Positions 6,851-14,656 of a stretch of 26,508 nucleotides of DNA are shown here, in pieces. Both the position numbers and the translations under genes were made by a program. The DNA comes from Actinomyces sp. (GTDB lineage Bacteria; Actinomycetota; Actinomycetes; Actinomycetales; Actinomycetaceae): the NCBI GenBank assembly GCA_018375675.1, contig JAHACW010000032.1, forward strand, positions 1-26,508, written 5' to 3'. Position 1 is the stretch's first letter. The number at the start of each line of letters is the position of its first letter. The notes under the pieces were generated by a model. The model ran no database searches. It had not been told where the DNA came from and worked only from the letters and a program-made list of their open reading frames with translations.

Positions 6851-7072
6851 CTACGCGCGCGCCTGCGCGTGCGGCGGCACATTCTCGAGCAGGCGCGCGT
6901 CGTTGGCGCCGTCGCCCCGGTCGGGGGCGTCTGCCATGGAGCCGGGGCGCGTATCCTCGGGGCGCACGCGATCCTCCCAGGAGGGCGGCAGGCCCTCCTC
7001 GATGAGGCGGCGGTCCACGTCGGACACGTAGCGGGCGACCCGGCGACGCTTACGCGGCGTCGGCTCACTCAT
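6851..7072 (-). CDS. Small basic/acidic protein of unknown function
   Basis: I do not recognise this 73-aa protein. It begins with a basic segment (PRKRRRVARY, residues 5-14). A well-structured motif follows, DVDRRLIEEGLPPSWEDRVR and then PED. The C-terminal half is low-complexity and Asp/Pro/Ala-rich. Its ATG at 7072 overlaps the end of the 1403-aa helicase-like gene by 8 bp, so translation is likely coupled. An earlier in-frame ATG at 7099 would overlap further and looks less likely. The basic head suggests nucleic-acid or protein binding, but that is only a guess. The phrase WEDRxRPxD also occurs in the DUF3027 protein at 19662-20516, which may be chance. Confidence 0.72.
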   Translation of the reverse strand: MSEPTPRKRRRVARYVSDVDRRLIEEGLPPSWEDRVRPEDTRPGSMADAPDRGDGANDARLLENVPPHAQARA

Positions 7073-10000
7073 CGGAGGATTCCTCCGGCTGCGCGTCATC
7101 GGAAGCCGAGGCCTCGTCAGATTCCTGCGCGCTCACCGCGGGCTTCGTGCGACGCACGACGTTGCCTAGGACCGCGTCGGACTGGAAGCCGCGTCGTGTG
7201 ATGCCCAGGGCCTCGCGCAGCTCTTCGGCGGTCTCCAGGTCGGAGCGCTCGACGCCGTCGGAACGCACCCAGGCAGCCATCTCATCGAGCTGGTCATCGG
7301 AGTAGGCGGCCAGCGGCAGGCCCTTGGCGATCGCGGGGCGCGGACCACGGTTCTCCTCGGAGGCACGCTCCTTGCGCTTGATGGCCAGCAGCATGCCGGT
7401 GGTGTCCTCGTCGGCCTTCTTGCGGCGCTTGGATTCCTCGTCGAGGCCGTCGTCCAGCATCGGCATGCGCGGGGAGTTCGAGGCGTCCGCGGTATCCTCA
7501 GCATCGTTTGCCACCTCGGCACCGTCCTCAGAGGAAGCCTCGTCCACGCGTTCTTCCACCCGCTCGTCCGCGGCCTCGTCATCGGCGATACGCTCGGGGA
7601 CCTCGACGACGGGTTCATCGTCGGTGGTGTGCAGCTTCTCGAGCGCATCCAGGACGGCATCGACGACAAGTGATGCCTCCTTGTCGGGGTCGATGAACAG
7701 GGGCATCGACAGGGCGGTGTAGACCGCCCAGCCCTGCGCCTCGAGCCAGCGGGGACGAGCGCGGTCGCGCACGCGCTGGCTGGGCTCCGCCAGGTACTCC
7801 TCGTCGTCCGTGAGTACCGCCAGGAGCAGGCGCCCCGGAGACTCCGGGTGACCGATCGCGAGCGGGATACGCATGCCGCCGGGGATACCGACGTTCGCGA
7901 CGACCTCGAGGCCTCGCGAGTACAGGTGCTCGGCGAGGTCGACGAGCAGGCGGTCCGGTTCGCCGGCCAGGACAGGCCAAGCGTCCATGCCCTCGCCCGC
8001 GTGCCCCTCGGCAATCTCCAGGAGATCGACGAGCATACGCGAACCCTCGTGGCCGAGGCGGTCGCGGTCGATCTCCGCGCTGTGCAGGGCGGAGACGAGC
8101 GTCAGGTCGCCGCGCACGACGCGCAGGACCTCGGCGAGCGCGTCCGCTCCGTCCTCGCTCGACAGGACGCCGAAGTCGTGAATGACGCGCCCGTGCGGGG
8201 TCTTCGCGAACCCGACGGACAGAATGAGCGATTCGCGGGTCAGGCCGGCCACCTGATCGGGGCCGACGACGACGAAGGGTTCCGGGGTCGCGGGATCAAA
8301 GAACGAGGCCAGGCCGGGTTCGTCGGCCTTCACGCTCTCCAGGGCCTCGCGGATGCGCTGCGCGTGCCGCTCGGACAGGGCGACGACCGCGAGGGAACGC
8401 TCCGGAGCCTCGACCGCGTGTTCGATGACGGCGTCGACAACTGCACGCACCTCGGCGGCGGTTGATTCGATCGCGTGCGCACCGGGCGCGGGCATTCCCG
8501 TCGCCTCCACCCAGCGGGCGGACACGGGTGCATTCGAGGCAGTCCACGGGACGGGGATGCCGGCGTGCTCGTAGCCGTAGCGGGCGAGCAGCAGGGCCAC
8601 CTGATCGTTGAGGCGGCGCGGACCGGGCTCGACGCGCACGACCGGCAGGACGCCCGCGAGCTCGCGGGTCGCGCCGCCCTCCGAGGCGCCGGTCAGATCA
8701 TCGATCACGACCAGCTGGTGGCCGCGGGCAATGATGGGCGCCAGCTCGGCGAGCGGCAGGCCGTCAGCACCGTCCAGAACAACGACGTCGACGGTACGCC
8801 CCGTCGGCGCGAGCACCGGAACCATTGAGGGCACCGTCATGAGGACGGGCAGCAGGTGGCGCACGAGCGGGTACGACGCGAGCAGGTCCAGGTCACAGGG
8901 AGCCGTCCCATTGCCGAGCAGCTCGCGCAGCTCCTCGTACTGGCTGGGCCGGGCCGCCAGGGCGTTCGTGCGGATTCGGCGCACGCCCGTGATGGCCTGC
9001 GGGATGAGCGAGGCCACCTGGGCCTCGTCAAGCTCGCAGCCCTCACGCGCCAGGTCCTCAAGGGAGGCGGGGTCCACTCCGCCGAGCGCAGGCTGGGAGG
9101 CGAGCATGGCGCGCAGCAGCGACGCCCACCACGCGAGGTCGAGCTCGGTGTCGATCGCGGCGTCCTCAACCTCACGATCGGCGAGGTCCTGGGCGAGCTT
9201 GTCGAGGCCGTGAGCGGCCAGGCGCTCGCGCATCTGCAGGCGCGCGGGCACCTCGCGGGCGGCGGAGGCGTCGCCGGCCCAGCGTTCGATGAGGGTCGTC
9301 AGGCGCTGCAGGTGCGTGCCCACCAGGTCCGGCTCTTCGGCCGCGAACACGGGGGCGATGGCGTCGAGGTCATCGCGCACGGCGTCCGTCAGTGCCGAAA
9401 TCTCACCGATCTTCGCGGGGAGGATGGGCCATGAGTCGTCGCCGCAGACCGCGCACCACGCGTCGCGGCGTTCCTGGACGCGAATGAGGGCACGGTGCAG
9501 GTCGGGCACGTGCACGCCCGGGCGCACGAGGTCCTGCGCCTGCTTGACGAGGCGGTTGCGCTCGGAACGGCCCATCGAAATATCGTGGTCCTTGCGCCAC
9601 TGCTTGGGTGCGGTTGCGATCACCATGTCGGCGGCGCTGCGCTCGAACACGCGGGGCAGAAAGACGTCGAGGACGTCGGCGATGCCGTCGAACATGGCGA
9701 GCTGGCGGTCCCACTGGGCGAGCGTGCCGGCGGGCTTGATGCCGGCCTCGCCGGCGACGGCCGCAATATGCACGCGCAGCTCGGGCAGGGTCTTGGAGAG
9801 GCGGTCGACGCGCAGCAGGACGTCGGAGGCCTGTTCGTCGGAGGTCAGGACGGCGTTGTCCCATGCGGAGGAAGCGGAGCCCTTGAGGGTTCCAGACGCC
9901 AGGGCCTCGCGCAGCAGGGCGCGGGCGTTCTCACCCTGATCAACAGCGATGTCGTAGAGGGTCTTTTCGTCCAGGCGCACGCGGGTCGTGGGCGCGTCCT

Positions 10001-11276
10001 CACCGCTCGTCAGGTCGGTGAGAGCGCGCAGCGCATCGGCCGCGCACACACCGAAGCGGCCGTAGGGCTGGTGGAGGGCGGCCGCATACGAGGCCAGTGC
10101 GCCGCGCACCTGACGCAGGCGGGCACGCATCTCGTCAACGCTTGCCTGGTCGACGACGGGCGAGGTGTCCTCCATTGCGGCCCTCACGCGCACGGCGAGG
10201 GTCTTACGTGCGTCGGAATAGCCGTCGATGTTCGCCACGATGTCGGCGAGGCCCAGATCGGCCAGGCGCGTGTAGGCGGCGATCGAACGCGACGGGGAGG
10301 TCGACACGTGCAGGACCGACCGACCGGTGGCGGCCGCGTCCGCGAGGATGGCCGCGACGACCGACGCGTCGTCGCTGTGCGCGGGGATGTCGATGAACAC
10401 GCTGCGTCCGTCGGAGGCGGCCTCGACCGCGTCCTGCTGGGAGGGAATCAGGTCGCCGACGCCCTTTTCGGCCCACGGGTCGCGGTCGGCGGGGTTGGGG
10501 ACCGGAGCCTCGGAGCGCAGGTCATTGCAGGCGTCCTGGTCGCCCGCGAGCGCGCGGATCACCTGAGAGTCTTCGAGGGCGGTAACGTCCTCGGCCAGGC
10601 TGGCGGCGAGGGCACCGGCCGGGTGGCAGAACAGGCCGATCTCGAGGTCGTCACGGACCTCGAAACGCGGCAGGGCGGCGCAGGCATCGCGCAGGGCGGC
10701 CATTGCCTGTGAGGAGGAGAATCCATGGGCGCCGCTCGCCTGCGCGAGGATCGTGTCCCCGTCCACGTCGAGGCCGTTGCTGCGCAAGGCCTCAGCCAAT
10801 TCGGGGGCGAGCAGGCCGCCGCGTCCGAGCGCGATGAGCACGTCGTCGTCGCGACGCACGAGACGCACGGGGCGCAGCAGGGCAGGGACGGTGACGGCGT
10901 CGGTTCCGTTGCGCCACGAGGCCGTGCCGATTCCCAGGTGGATGGGGCCTGTGCCGTGCGCGGAGGCGCGCTGCTCGGAGCGCGCAATGATGGAACGGGC
11001 GCGCTCAAGGGCGCGACCCAGCGCAATGGGTTCGCGGATGAGGAGGCTCAGGCGGACGGGGTGTTCCGTGTAGAGCTGGGCGAGGCCTCCGGGATGCGCG
11101 CCGGACAGGGACAACGTCGGCAGCGACGTGGAGTCTGCGGCGATGTCCTGGTCGAGGCGTGAGCGCCACTTCTCGCGCGCAGAGCCGACGAGGGTGGTCG
11201 GGTGCGTCGAGGTGGACGAGGCCTTAGGGGCCTCGGGCTCAGGGGCAGAACGGCGCGAAAAGATACTAGGAACCAC
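7065..11276 (-). CDS. Giant degenerate SF1 helicase / Vsr-nuclease-like protein (DUF4011-type architecture)
   Basis: This 1403-aa protein keeps the outline of DUF4011/SF1-helicase proteins. It has an N-terminal DUF4011-like part (about 60-220), helicase core blocks (about 273-330 and 820-1070), a Vsr/EndoA-like nuclease fold (about 1105-1210), an acidic linker (1217-1300) and a DUF3320-like C-terminus (about 1320-1375). The usual catalytic residues are missing. After IPSQQDAVEAA the Walker A position reads DIPAHSDDAS (296-305), with no GxGKS/T. The Walker B position reads VVVLDGADG (D835, glutamate replaced by G836). The GDPKQ position reads IDDLTG, and the NVAxTRA arginine motif reads ALAEVLRVVR. 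In the nuclease, IDLAV became IPLAI and GIECDG became AVLTDD. The frame is intact over 4.2 kb, so it is not a pseudogene. The start is GTG at 11276. I infer a non-catalytic scaffold or DNA-binding role. Confidence 0.82.
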   Translation of the reverse strand: MVPSIFSRRSAPEPEAPKASSTSTHPTTLVGSAREKWRSRLDQDIAADSTSLPTLSLSGAHPGGLAQLYTEHPVRLSLLIREPIALGRALERARSIIARSEQRASAHGTGPIHLGIGTASWRNGTDAVTVPALLRPVRLVRRDDDVLIALGRGGLLAPELAEALRSNGLDVDGDTILAQASGAHGFSSSQAMAALRDACAALPRFEVRDDLEIGLFCHPAGALAASLAEDVTALEDSQVIRALAGDQDACNDLRSEAPVPNPADRDPWAEKGVGDLIPSQQDAVEAASDGRSVFIDIPAHSDDASVVAAILADAAATGRSVLHVSTSPSRSIAAYTRLADLGLADIVANIDGYSDARKTLAVRVRAAMEDTSPVVDQASVDEMRARLRQVRGALASYAAALHQPYGRFGVCAADALRALTDLTSGEDAPTTRVRLDEKTLYDIAVDQGENARALLREALASGTLKGSASSAWDNAVLTSDEQASDVLLRVDRLSKTLPELRVHIAAVAGEAGIKPAGTLAQWDRQLAMFDGIADVLDVFLPRVFERSAADMVIATAPKQWRKDHDISMGRSERNRLVKQAQDLVRPGVHVPDLHRALIRVQERRDAWCAVCGDDSWPILPAKIGEISALTDAVRDDLDAIAPVFAAEEPDLVGTHLQRLTTLIERWAGDASAAREVPARLQMRERLAAHGLDKLAQDLADREVEDAAIDTELDLAWWASLLRAMLASQPALGGVDPASLEDLAREGCELDEAQVASLIPQAITGVRRIRTNALAARPSQYEELRELLGNGTAPCDLDLLASYPLVRHLLPVLMTVPSMVPVLAPTGRTVDVVVLDGADGLPLAELAPIIARGHQLVVIDDLTGASEGGATRELAGVLPVVRVEPGPRRLNDQVALLLARYGYEHAGIPVPWTASNAPVSARWVEATGMPAPGAHAIESTAAEVRAVVDAVIEHAVEAPERSLAVVALSERHAQRIREALESVKADEPGLASFFDPATPEPFVVVGPDQVAGLTRESLILSVGFAKTPHGRVIHDFGVLSSEDGADALAEVLRVVRGDLTLVSALHSAEIDRDRLGHEGSRMLVDLLEIAEGHAGEGMDAWPVLAGEPDRLLVDLAEHLYSRGLEVVANVGIPGGMRIPLAIGHPESPGRLLLAVLTDDEEYLAEPSQRVRDRARPRWLEAQGWAVYTALSMPLFIDPDKEASLVVDAVLDALEKLHTTDDEPVVEVPERIADDEAADERVEERVDEASSEDGAEVANDAEDTADASNSPRMPMLDDGLDEESKRRKKADEDTTGMLLAIKRKERASEENRGPRPAIAKGLPLAAYSDDQLDEMAAWVRSDGVERSDLETAEELREALGITRRGFQSDAVLGNVVRRTKPAVSAQESDEASASDDAQPEESSDE

Positions 11277-11301
11277 GTTTTAACCCTACGGCAGCACCGC
11301 C

Positions 11302-12219
11302 CTATTGTGTGACGCGGCGCGCCCGGAGGAGGTCGACAACGGAAATGGTCACAACGGCGCCGACGATAAGTACCATGCCGACGATATCGACGCCCGTGAA
11401 CAAGCTTCCCATGACGAGGGCGGAAAAGGCGGTCGCGGCGATGGGTTCGAGGCTCCCGATGAGCGACGCCTTGACGGGGCGGATGCGATCCACGCCCCAC
11501 AGGTAGGCGGTGAAGGCGACGGCGGTGCCGAGGACGACGGTGATGAACATGGCGATCACGACGTCGGGCGTCCAGGTGATGTCGAATCGCCACACTCGAC
11601 TGACCAGGCCGACGCACGCACCCGCGATCAGCAGGCCGTATGCCACGACGACGTCCGCACCGTAGGCCGCAATGAGCCGAGCGGGAAGCAGCGTGTATGT
11701 CGCGAGCGTGAGCGCAGCAACGGCTCCCCAGGCGAGGGCAGTGGGCGTAATGACGAGGGAGTCCAGCGCCCCGTGCGTGCACAGCAGGAAGGTACCGCTC
11801 ACGGCGAGGACGATGGCGATCACCTCGGAGGCTCGCGGCCATCGCCTGTGGGTGAGACACACCCAGACGACGATGAGGATCAGGCCCAGGTACTCCAGGA
11901 CGGTGCCGGTGCCCGCGTTCGACTCCCGGATCGCCCCCATGTAGGTGATCTGGCAGGCCGCGAGCCCAAAAATCGCGTAGCTCACGAGGACTCGCCAGTT
12001 GCGAGGTGTGGACACCAATTCTCGGTGACGAGCGGATACCCCGTGCGAGCGCGCGAGAACGTAAACGAGGGCGAGAATGCCCGAGACGAACATGCGGAAG
12101 AAGCTGATGAGGGTCAGCTCGATACCGTGATGCTCCATGAGGTAGTCGGCGGAGACCCCGGAGACACCCCAACACAGGGCAGCAACGACGGTCACGAGAT
12201 ACCCAAGAGCGTTGCGCAT
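11302..12219 (-). CDS. EamA/DMT-family membrane transporter
   Basis: This 305-aa protein has about ten hydrophobic segments arranged as two EamA repeats, the pattern of drug/metabolite (RhaT/EamA) exporters. The first repeat begins LVTVVAALCWGVSGVSADYL. Each half ends with a family-like phrase: GTGTVLEYLGLILIVV with AIVLAVSGTFLL in the first half, and GTAVAFTAYLWGVDRIRPV with ASLIGSLEPIAATAFSALVM in the second. The VxSLEPI region is typical. The substrate is unknown; amino-acid or metabolite export is possible. The ATG at 12219 has AAGGAC close upstream. The tRNA-Arg lies only 15 bp before it, so the tRNA promoter may also drive this gene. It ends 25 bp before the helicase-like gene start. 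Confidence 0.9.
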   Translation of the reverse strand: MRNALGYLVTVVAALCWGVSGVSADYLMEHHGIELTLISFFRMFVSGILALVYVLARSHGVSARHRELVSTPRNWRVLVSYAIFGLAACQITYMGAIRESNAGTGTVLEYLGLILIVVWVCLTHRRWPRASEVIAIVLAVSGTFLLCTHGALDSLVITPTALAWGAVAALTLATYTLLPARLIAAYGADVVVAYGLLIAGACVGLVSRVWRFDITWTPDVVIAMFITVVLGTAVAFTAYLWGVDRIRPVKASLIGSLEPIAATAFSALVMGSLFTGVDIVGMVLIVGAVVTISVVDLLRARRVTQ

Positions 12220-12234
12220 GGCGTCCTTCTACTG

Positions 12235-12307
12235 TGCCCCCGAGACGATTCGAACGTCCGACACCCGCTTTAGGAGAGCGGTGCTCTATCCCCTGAGCTA
12301 CGAGGGC
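12235..12307 (-). tRNA. tRNA-Arg (anticodon CCT)
   Basis: The minus strand folds as a 73-nt cloverleaf. The acceptor GCCCTCG pairs with CGGGGGC. The D arm contains AGGGGATA. The anticodon stem CCGCT/AGCGG closes the loop CTCCTAA, and the T-loop is TTCGAAT. Positions 34-36 read CCT, decoding AGG. The discriminator is A at 12235, and the following bases are not CCA, so CCA must be added by enzyme. No terminator separates it from the EamA gene. Confidence 0.96.
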
Positions 12308-12327
12308 GTGACAAGTTGTCCGCGCCC

Positions 12328-12357
12328 ACTGTAGCAAAGTGCGCGCACCGCTGTCCT
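12328..12357 (-). promoter_or_regulatory. Promoter of tRNA-Arg (and perhaps the EamA gene)
   Basis: On the minus strand AGGACA (12352-12357) and TACAGT (12328-12333) are 18 bases apart. A start would fall about 10-15 bases before the tRNA 5' end at 12307. This is a pattern match only. Confidence 0.5.
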
Positions 12358-12409
12358 GCGTCGCCGTGCGGAGAGGCTCACGCTGGCGGGCATTCGCCTC
12401 CATACACAG

Positions 12410-12448
12410 ACGAGGCCGGGGTATCCACGCGTCGGACCCCGGCCTCGT
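12410..12448 (-). terminator. Hairpin terminator after the UspA gene
   Basis: A perfect 13-bp stem (12410-12422 with 12436-12448) closes a 13-base loop, 12 bases past the stop of the universal stress gene. There is no T-run on either strand, which is common for actinobacterial terminators. Confidence 0.75.
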
Positions 12449-12460
12449 GACCGTATGCGT

Positions 12461-13393
12461 TTAGCGGCGCTCCCATTCGGTGTGCACGGCCGTGCCCGCG
12501 TCACCGAGGTGGGCGGACGGAACGATCATGACCGGGCAGGTCGAGTGCCCGAGCACTGTCTGCGACGTCGAACCGAGGAGCACGCCGGCCAGCCCTCCGC
12601 GCCCGCGGGTGCCAACGATGACCAGGTCGACCGCGGTGGAGAACTCGATGAGCAGCGATGCCGCTGAGCCGTCGAGGGCGTGGCGGGAGACGTGCGTGTC
12701 ATCTCCATCCAGGGCGGCGGCGATCGCGGCATCCATCCCCTCGCGCACCTGCGCGAGCAGGGCCGAGTGATCGACGCCCGTGGGGGTCCACGTCATGACT
12801 GAGGGGCCGACCGCGATCGGCACGGCAGATACCGCAGTCAGGCGCGCATCCCACAGGCGAGCCTCGCCGATCGCGCGCTTGAGCGCGCACGAGGGCTGAT
12901 CGGTACCGTCGATACCGACAACGACGCGCTCGACGGGCGTGAACTTCTTGCCCGAGGTGTGGCGGGGGACGACGACGACGGGGCACTTCGAGTGAGCGGG
13001 CAGAGCGGAGGAGACCGTCCCCAGGAGGCGATCGGCAAATCCACCGCCGCCGCGAGAACCCACGACGATCATGTCCACCTCGGCGGAGAAGTCGATGAGC
13101 ACCCCCGCCGGGTCTCCGGGCTCGGTCGAACCCGAGACATGCGTCGCTCCGCGTTCGCGAGCGAGAGCCTTCGCCTCTTCGACGACCTGTTCGGCACCCG
13201 CCTTCAGTGCCTCGTCGTCGAGGACGGCGTATCCGCCGTCGAGGGCAGCGGCAGAGTACGAGGCCAGCGCGTAGGTGCACAGGCAATGGATGCGCGCTCC
13301 GGTGCGCGCGCCGCGGTCAGCGGCCCATTTGACGGCGGCAAGGCTCTCCGTCGAGCCATCGACACCGACCAGAATGACTTCGGTAGAACTCAT
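12461..13393 (-). CDS. Tandem-domain universal stress protein (UspA family)
   Basis: This 310-aa cytosolic protein has two UspA domains, about 5-145 and 158-298. Each starts with a VGVDGS- or VGIDGT-type strand and ends with an ATP-binding pattern. The first is VGSRGGGGFADRLLGTVS with HSKCPVVVVP, and the second is VGTRGRGGLAGVLLGSTS with HSTCPVMIVP. Both keep the G-x2-G-x9-G-S/T motif of ATP-binding Usp proteins, so it probably binds ATP. Tandem Usp proteins of this size are common in actinobacteria and act in stress and dormancy responses. The ATG at 13393 has an excellent ribosome-binding site (AGGAGG). It forms its own unit, with an AT-rich upstream region (about 13420-13440) that probably contains the promoter. 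Confidence 0.95.
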   Translation of the reverse strand: MSSTEVILVGVDGSTESLAAVKWAADRGARTGARIHCLCTYALASYSAAALDGGYAVLDDEALKAGAEQVVEEAKALARERGATHVSGSTEPGDPAGVLIDFSAEVDMIVVGSRGGGGFADRLLGTVSSALPAHSKCPVVVVPRHTSGKKFTPVERVVVGIDGTDQPSCALKRAIGEARLWDARLTAVSAVPIAVGPSVMTWTPTGVDHSALLAQVREGMDAAIAAALDGDDTHVSRHALDGSAASLLIEFSTAVDLVIVGTRGRGGLAGVLLGSTSQTVLGHSTCPVMIVPSAHLGDAGTAVHTEWERR

Positions 13394-13473
13394 GATGTCC
13401 TCCTCGTGGTGGCAGTCACTTATATTGTGCCGTATTTTAACGATCCGCGAAAGCCCAACCCGAGCACAAACTA

Positions 13474-13509
13474 ACGATCCCCGCAGCCCGTAGGGGCTGC
13501 GGGGATCGT
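13474..13509 (-). terminator. Terminator of the NlpC/P60 gene
   Basis: A 16-bp perfect stem (13474-13489 with 13494-13509) with a 4-base loop is followed on the minus strand by the T-rich tail TTAGTTTGT. It lies 19 bases after the stop of the peptidase gene. Confidence 0.9.
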
Positions 13510-13527
13510 CAGCGTTCTATCGCAGGC

Positions 13528-14277
13528 TCAGTAGCGCACGTAGGTGGCGCCAGCGCGAACCGGAGAAACCTGGGAGAGACGGCCGGGCACCGTGGCCTCA
13601 ACCATCTGGCCGCCGCCGATGTAGATGGCGACGTGGCCGGGGTAGGACACGATGTCGCCGGGCTGCGGGTCGGACACGATGGTGCCGCCAGCGGCCTGAG
13701 CGGACGAGGAGTGCGGCAGGTTGATGCCAGCAGCCGCGTACGCGTACTTGACCAGGCCGGAGCAGTCAAGACCACCGAGGCTCTCGCCACCGTAGACGTA
13801 GGGGATGCCGGTCAGGCCGAGGGCGACGGAGACAATGTCGCCGCCAGCCGCGTTCAGGCTGGCCTGACGGGCGGAAGTGTCGGAGGTCGCGTCGGAACGG
13901 GTCTCCGAGCGGGAAGCAGCCGAGTCGGACTGATCGGCGGCGGGGGTCGCAGCGGCGGGGGCCGGCGCAGGAGCCTCAGCGGTGGCGGAAGCGGTGACAT
14001 CCTCTTCGGCGGTCCACTCGATGTCCGGAACCTCAACGGTGGTCACGTCATCGACGGCAACGGTCGTCGTATTGAGGTCAGCGCTCTGCGGCTCAGACTG
14101 GGGGGTCGCCGGGGCGGCGTTCGCAACGCCGGCGGCAATCGCGGTCAGCGCAACACCGGCGGCCGACGCGAAAGCGATCGGACGAGCAGCGCCGGAAACG
14201 TTCATACCCTCAACGACCGAGTCGGTCAGCGGGCGACGTGCCATGCGGTGACGCGGAGCAGGCTTAATAGTCTTCAC
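13528..14277 (-). CDS. Secreted NlpC/P60 (C40) cell-wall peptidase
   Basis: This 249-aa protein has an N-terminal secretion signal (hydrophobic core about 34-52, likely cut near ANA-AP). A Ser/Thr/Ala/Pro-rich spacer follows (about 55-140), then a C-terminal NlpC/P60 domain (about 143-249). The catalytic Cys is in GGLDCSGLV (C172), and the catalytic His is in SYPGHVAIYIG (H215). The third polar position falls near MVEAT, where Glu stands in place of the frequent His. Such enzymes cut peptidoglycan stem peptides during growth or division. The GTG start has GGGAG 8-9 bases upstream. A c-di-AMP riboswitch lies in its leader, matching known control of actinobacterial wall hydrolases. It is a single-gene unit with promoter and terminator. 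Confidence 0.94.
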   Translation of the reverse strand: MKTIKPAPRHRMARRPLTDSVVEGMNVSGAARPIAFASAAGVALTAIAAGVANAAPATPQSEPQSADLNTTTVAVDDVTTVEVPDIEWTAEEDVTASATAEAPAPAPAAATPAADQSDSAASRSETRSDATSDTSARQASLNAAGGDIVSVALGLTGIPYVYGGESLGGLDCSGLVKYAYAAAGINLPHSSSAQAAGGTIVSDPQPGDIVSYPGHVAIYIGGGQMVEATVPGRLSQVSPVRAGATYVRY

Positions 14278-14292
14278 TCATGTTCTCCCTGT

Positions 14293-14425
14293 TTCCCTGC
14301 GAGGTTAGCTGTCGGGTTCGGACGGGAGGTCCGGCTCGGCGCGCGAGCTTCACCCCAAGGCTCAAGGAGCCACATCTGGGTTCCCCGCGTGAGACGATTT
14401 TTCCGCTCCATTCGTCGTCTCACTT
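14293..14425 (-). ncRNA. ydaO/yuaA-type c-di-AMP riboswitch
   Basis: On the minus strand the leader of the peptidase gene contains the conserved blocks of this riboswitch in order. A hairpin TGAGACGA/TCGTCTCA comes first (14394-14422), then CGCGGGGAACCCA, CCTTGGGGTGAAG (14350-14362), a GC arm, and the 3' signature CCGAACCCGACAGCTAACC continuing into TCGCAGG. Known members bind cyclic di-AMP, usually turning off expression of wall hydrolases and osmotic genes. Boundaries are approximate. Confidence 0.9.
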
Positions 14426-14464
14426 CGGGTTCCGAATGGGCGGGTGGTCTGATGACCGATATGA

Positions 14465-14494
14465 ACTATACCTTGACCACCCGGCCAATGTCAC
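14465..14494 (-). promoter_or_regulatory. Promoter before the c-di-AMP riboswitch
   Basis: On the minus strand GTGACA (14489-14494) and TATAGT (14465-14470) are separated by 18 bases. Transcription would start near 14457 and give a leader of about 180 nt that holds the whole riboswitch. Confidence 0.65.
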
Positions 14495-14612
14495 GTTCTG
14501 GTAACAGTGACCTCCCTCATCGTTACCATTCCGTGATATTTGCACCCCAGGATCCCAGGAGAAACTCCGCACCTACACGCGTTTCGCGATTCGAGACACA
14601 CCCCGTAAACGA

Positions 14613-14638
14613 CAAAAGCCGGGGCTATTTGCCCCGGC
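14613..14638 (-). terminator. Rho-independent terminator of the dtxR-family gene
   Basis: An 8-bp GC stem (14618-14625 with 14631-14638) is followed on the minus strand by TTTTG. It lies 18 bases past the DtxR-family stop codon. Confidence 0.9.
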
Positions 14639-14656
14639 CTCGTCGTTTCTCAGCGC

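Noticed and set aside
9495..10712. Plus-strand frame of 405 codons antisense to the helicase-like gene
   Set aside because: It is a GC-rich shadow frame; the minus-strand protein has clear family blocks throughout.
7065..11276. Pseudogene call for the helicase-like gene
   Set aside because: Motifs are degenerate but the frame is open for 1403 codons with no stop or frameshift, which does not fit decay.
11048..12403. Minus-strand frame of 451 codons over the EamA gene and tRNA-Arg
   Set aside because: It passes through the tRNA and overlaps the EamA transporter in another frame; it is Arg-rich and domain-free.
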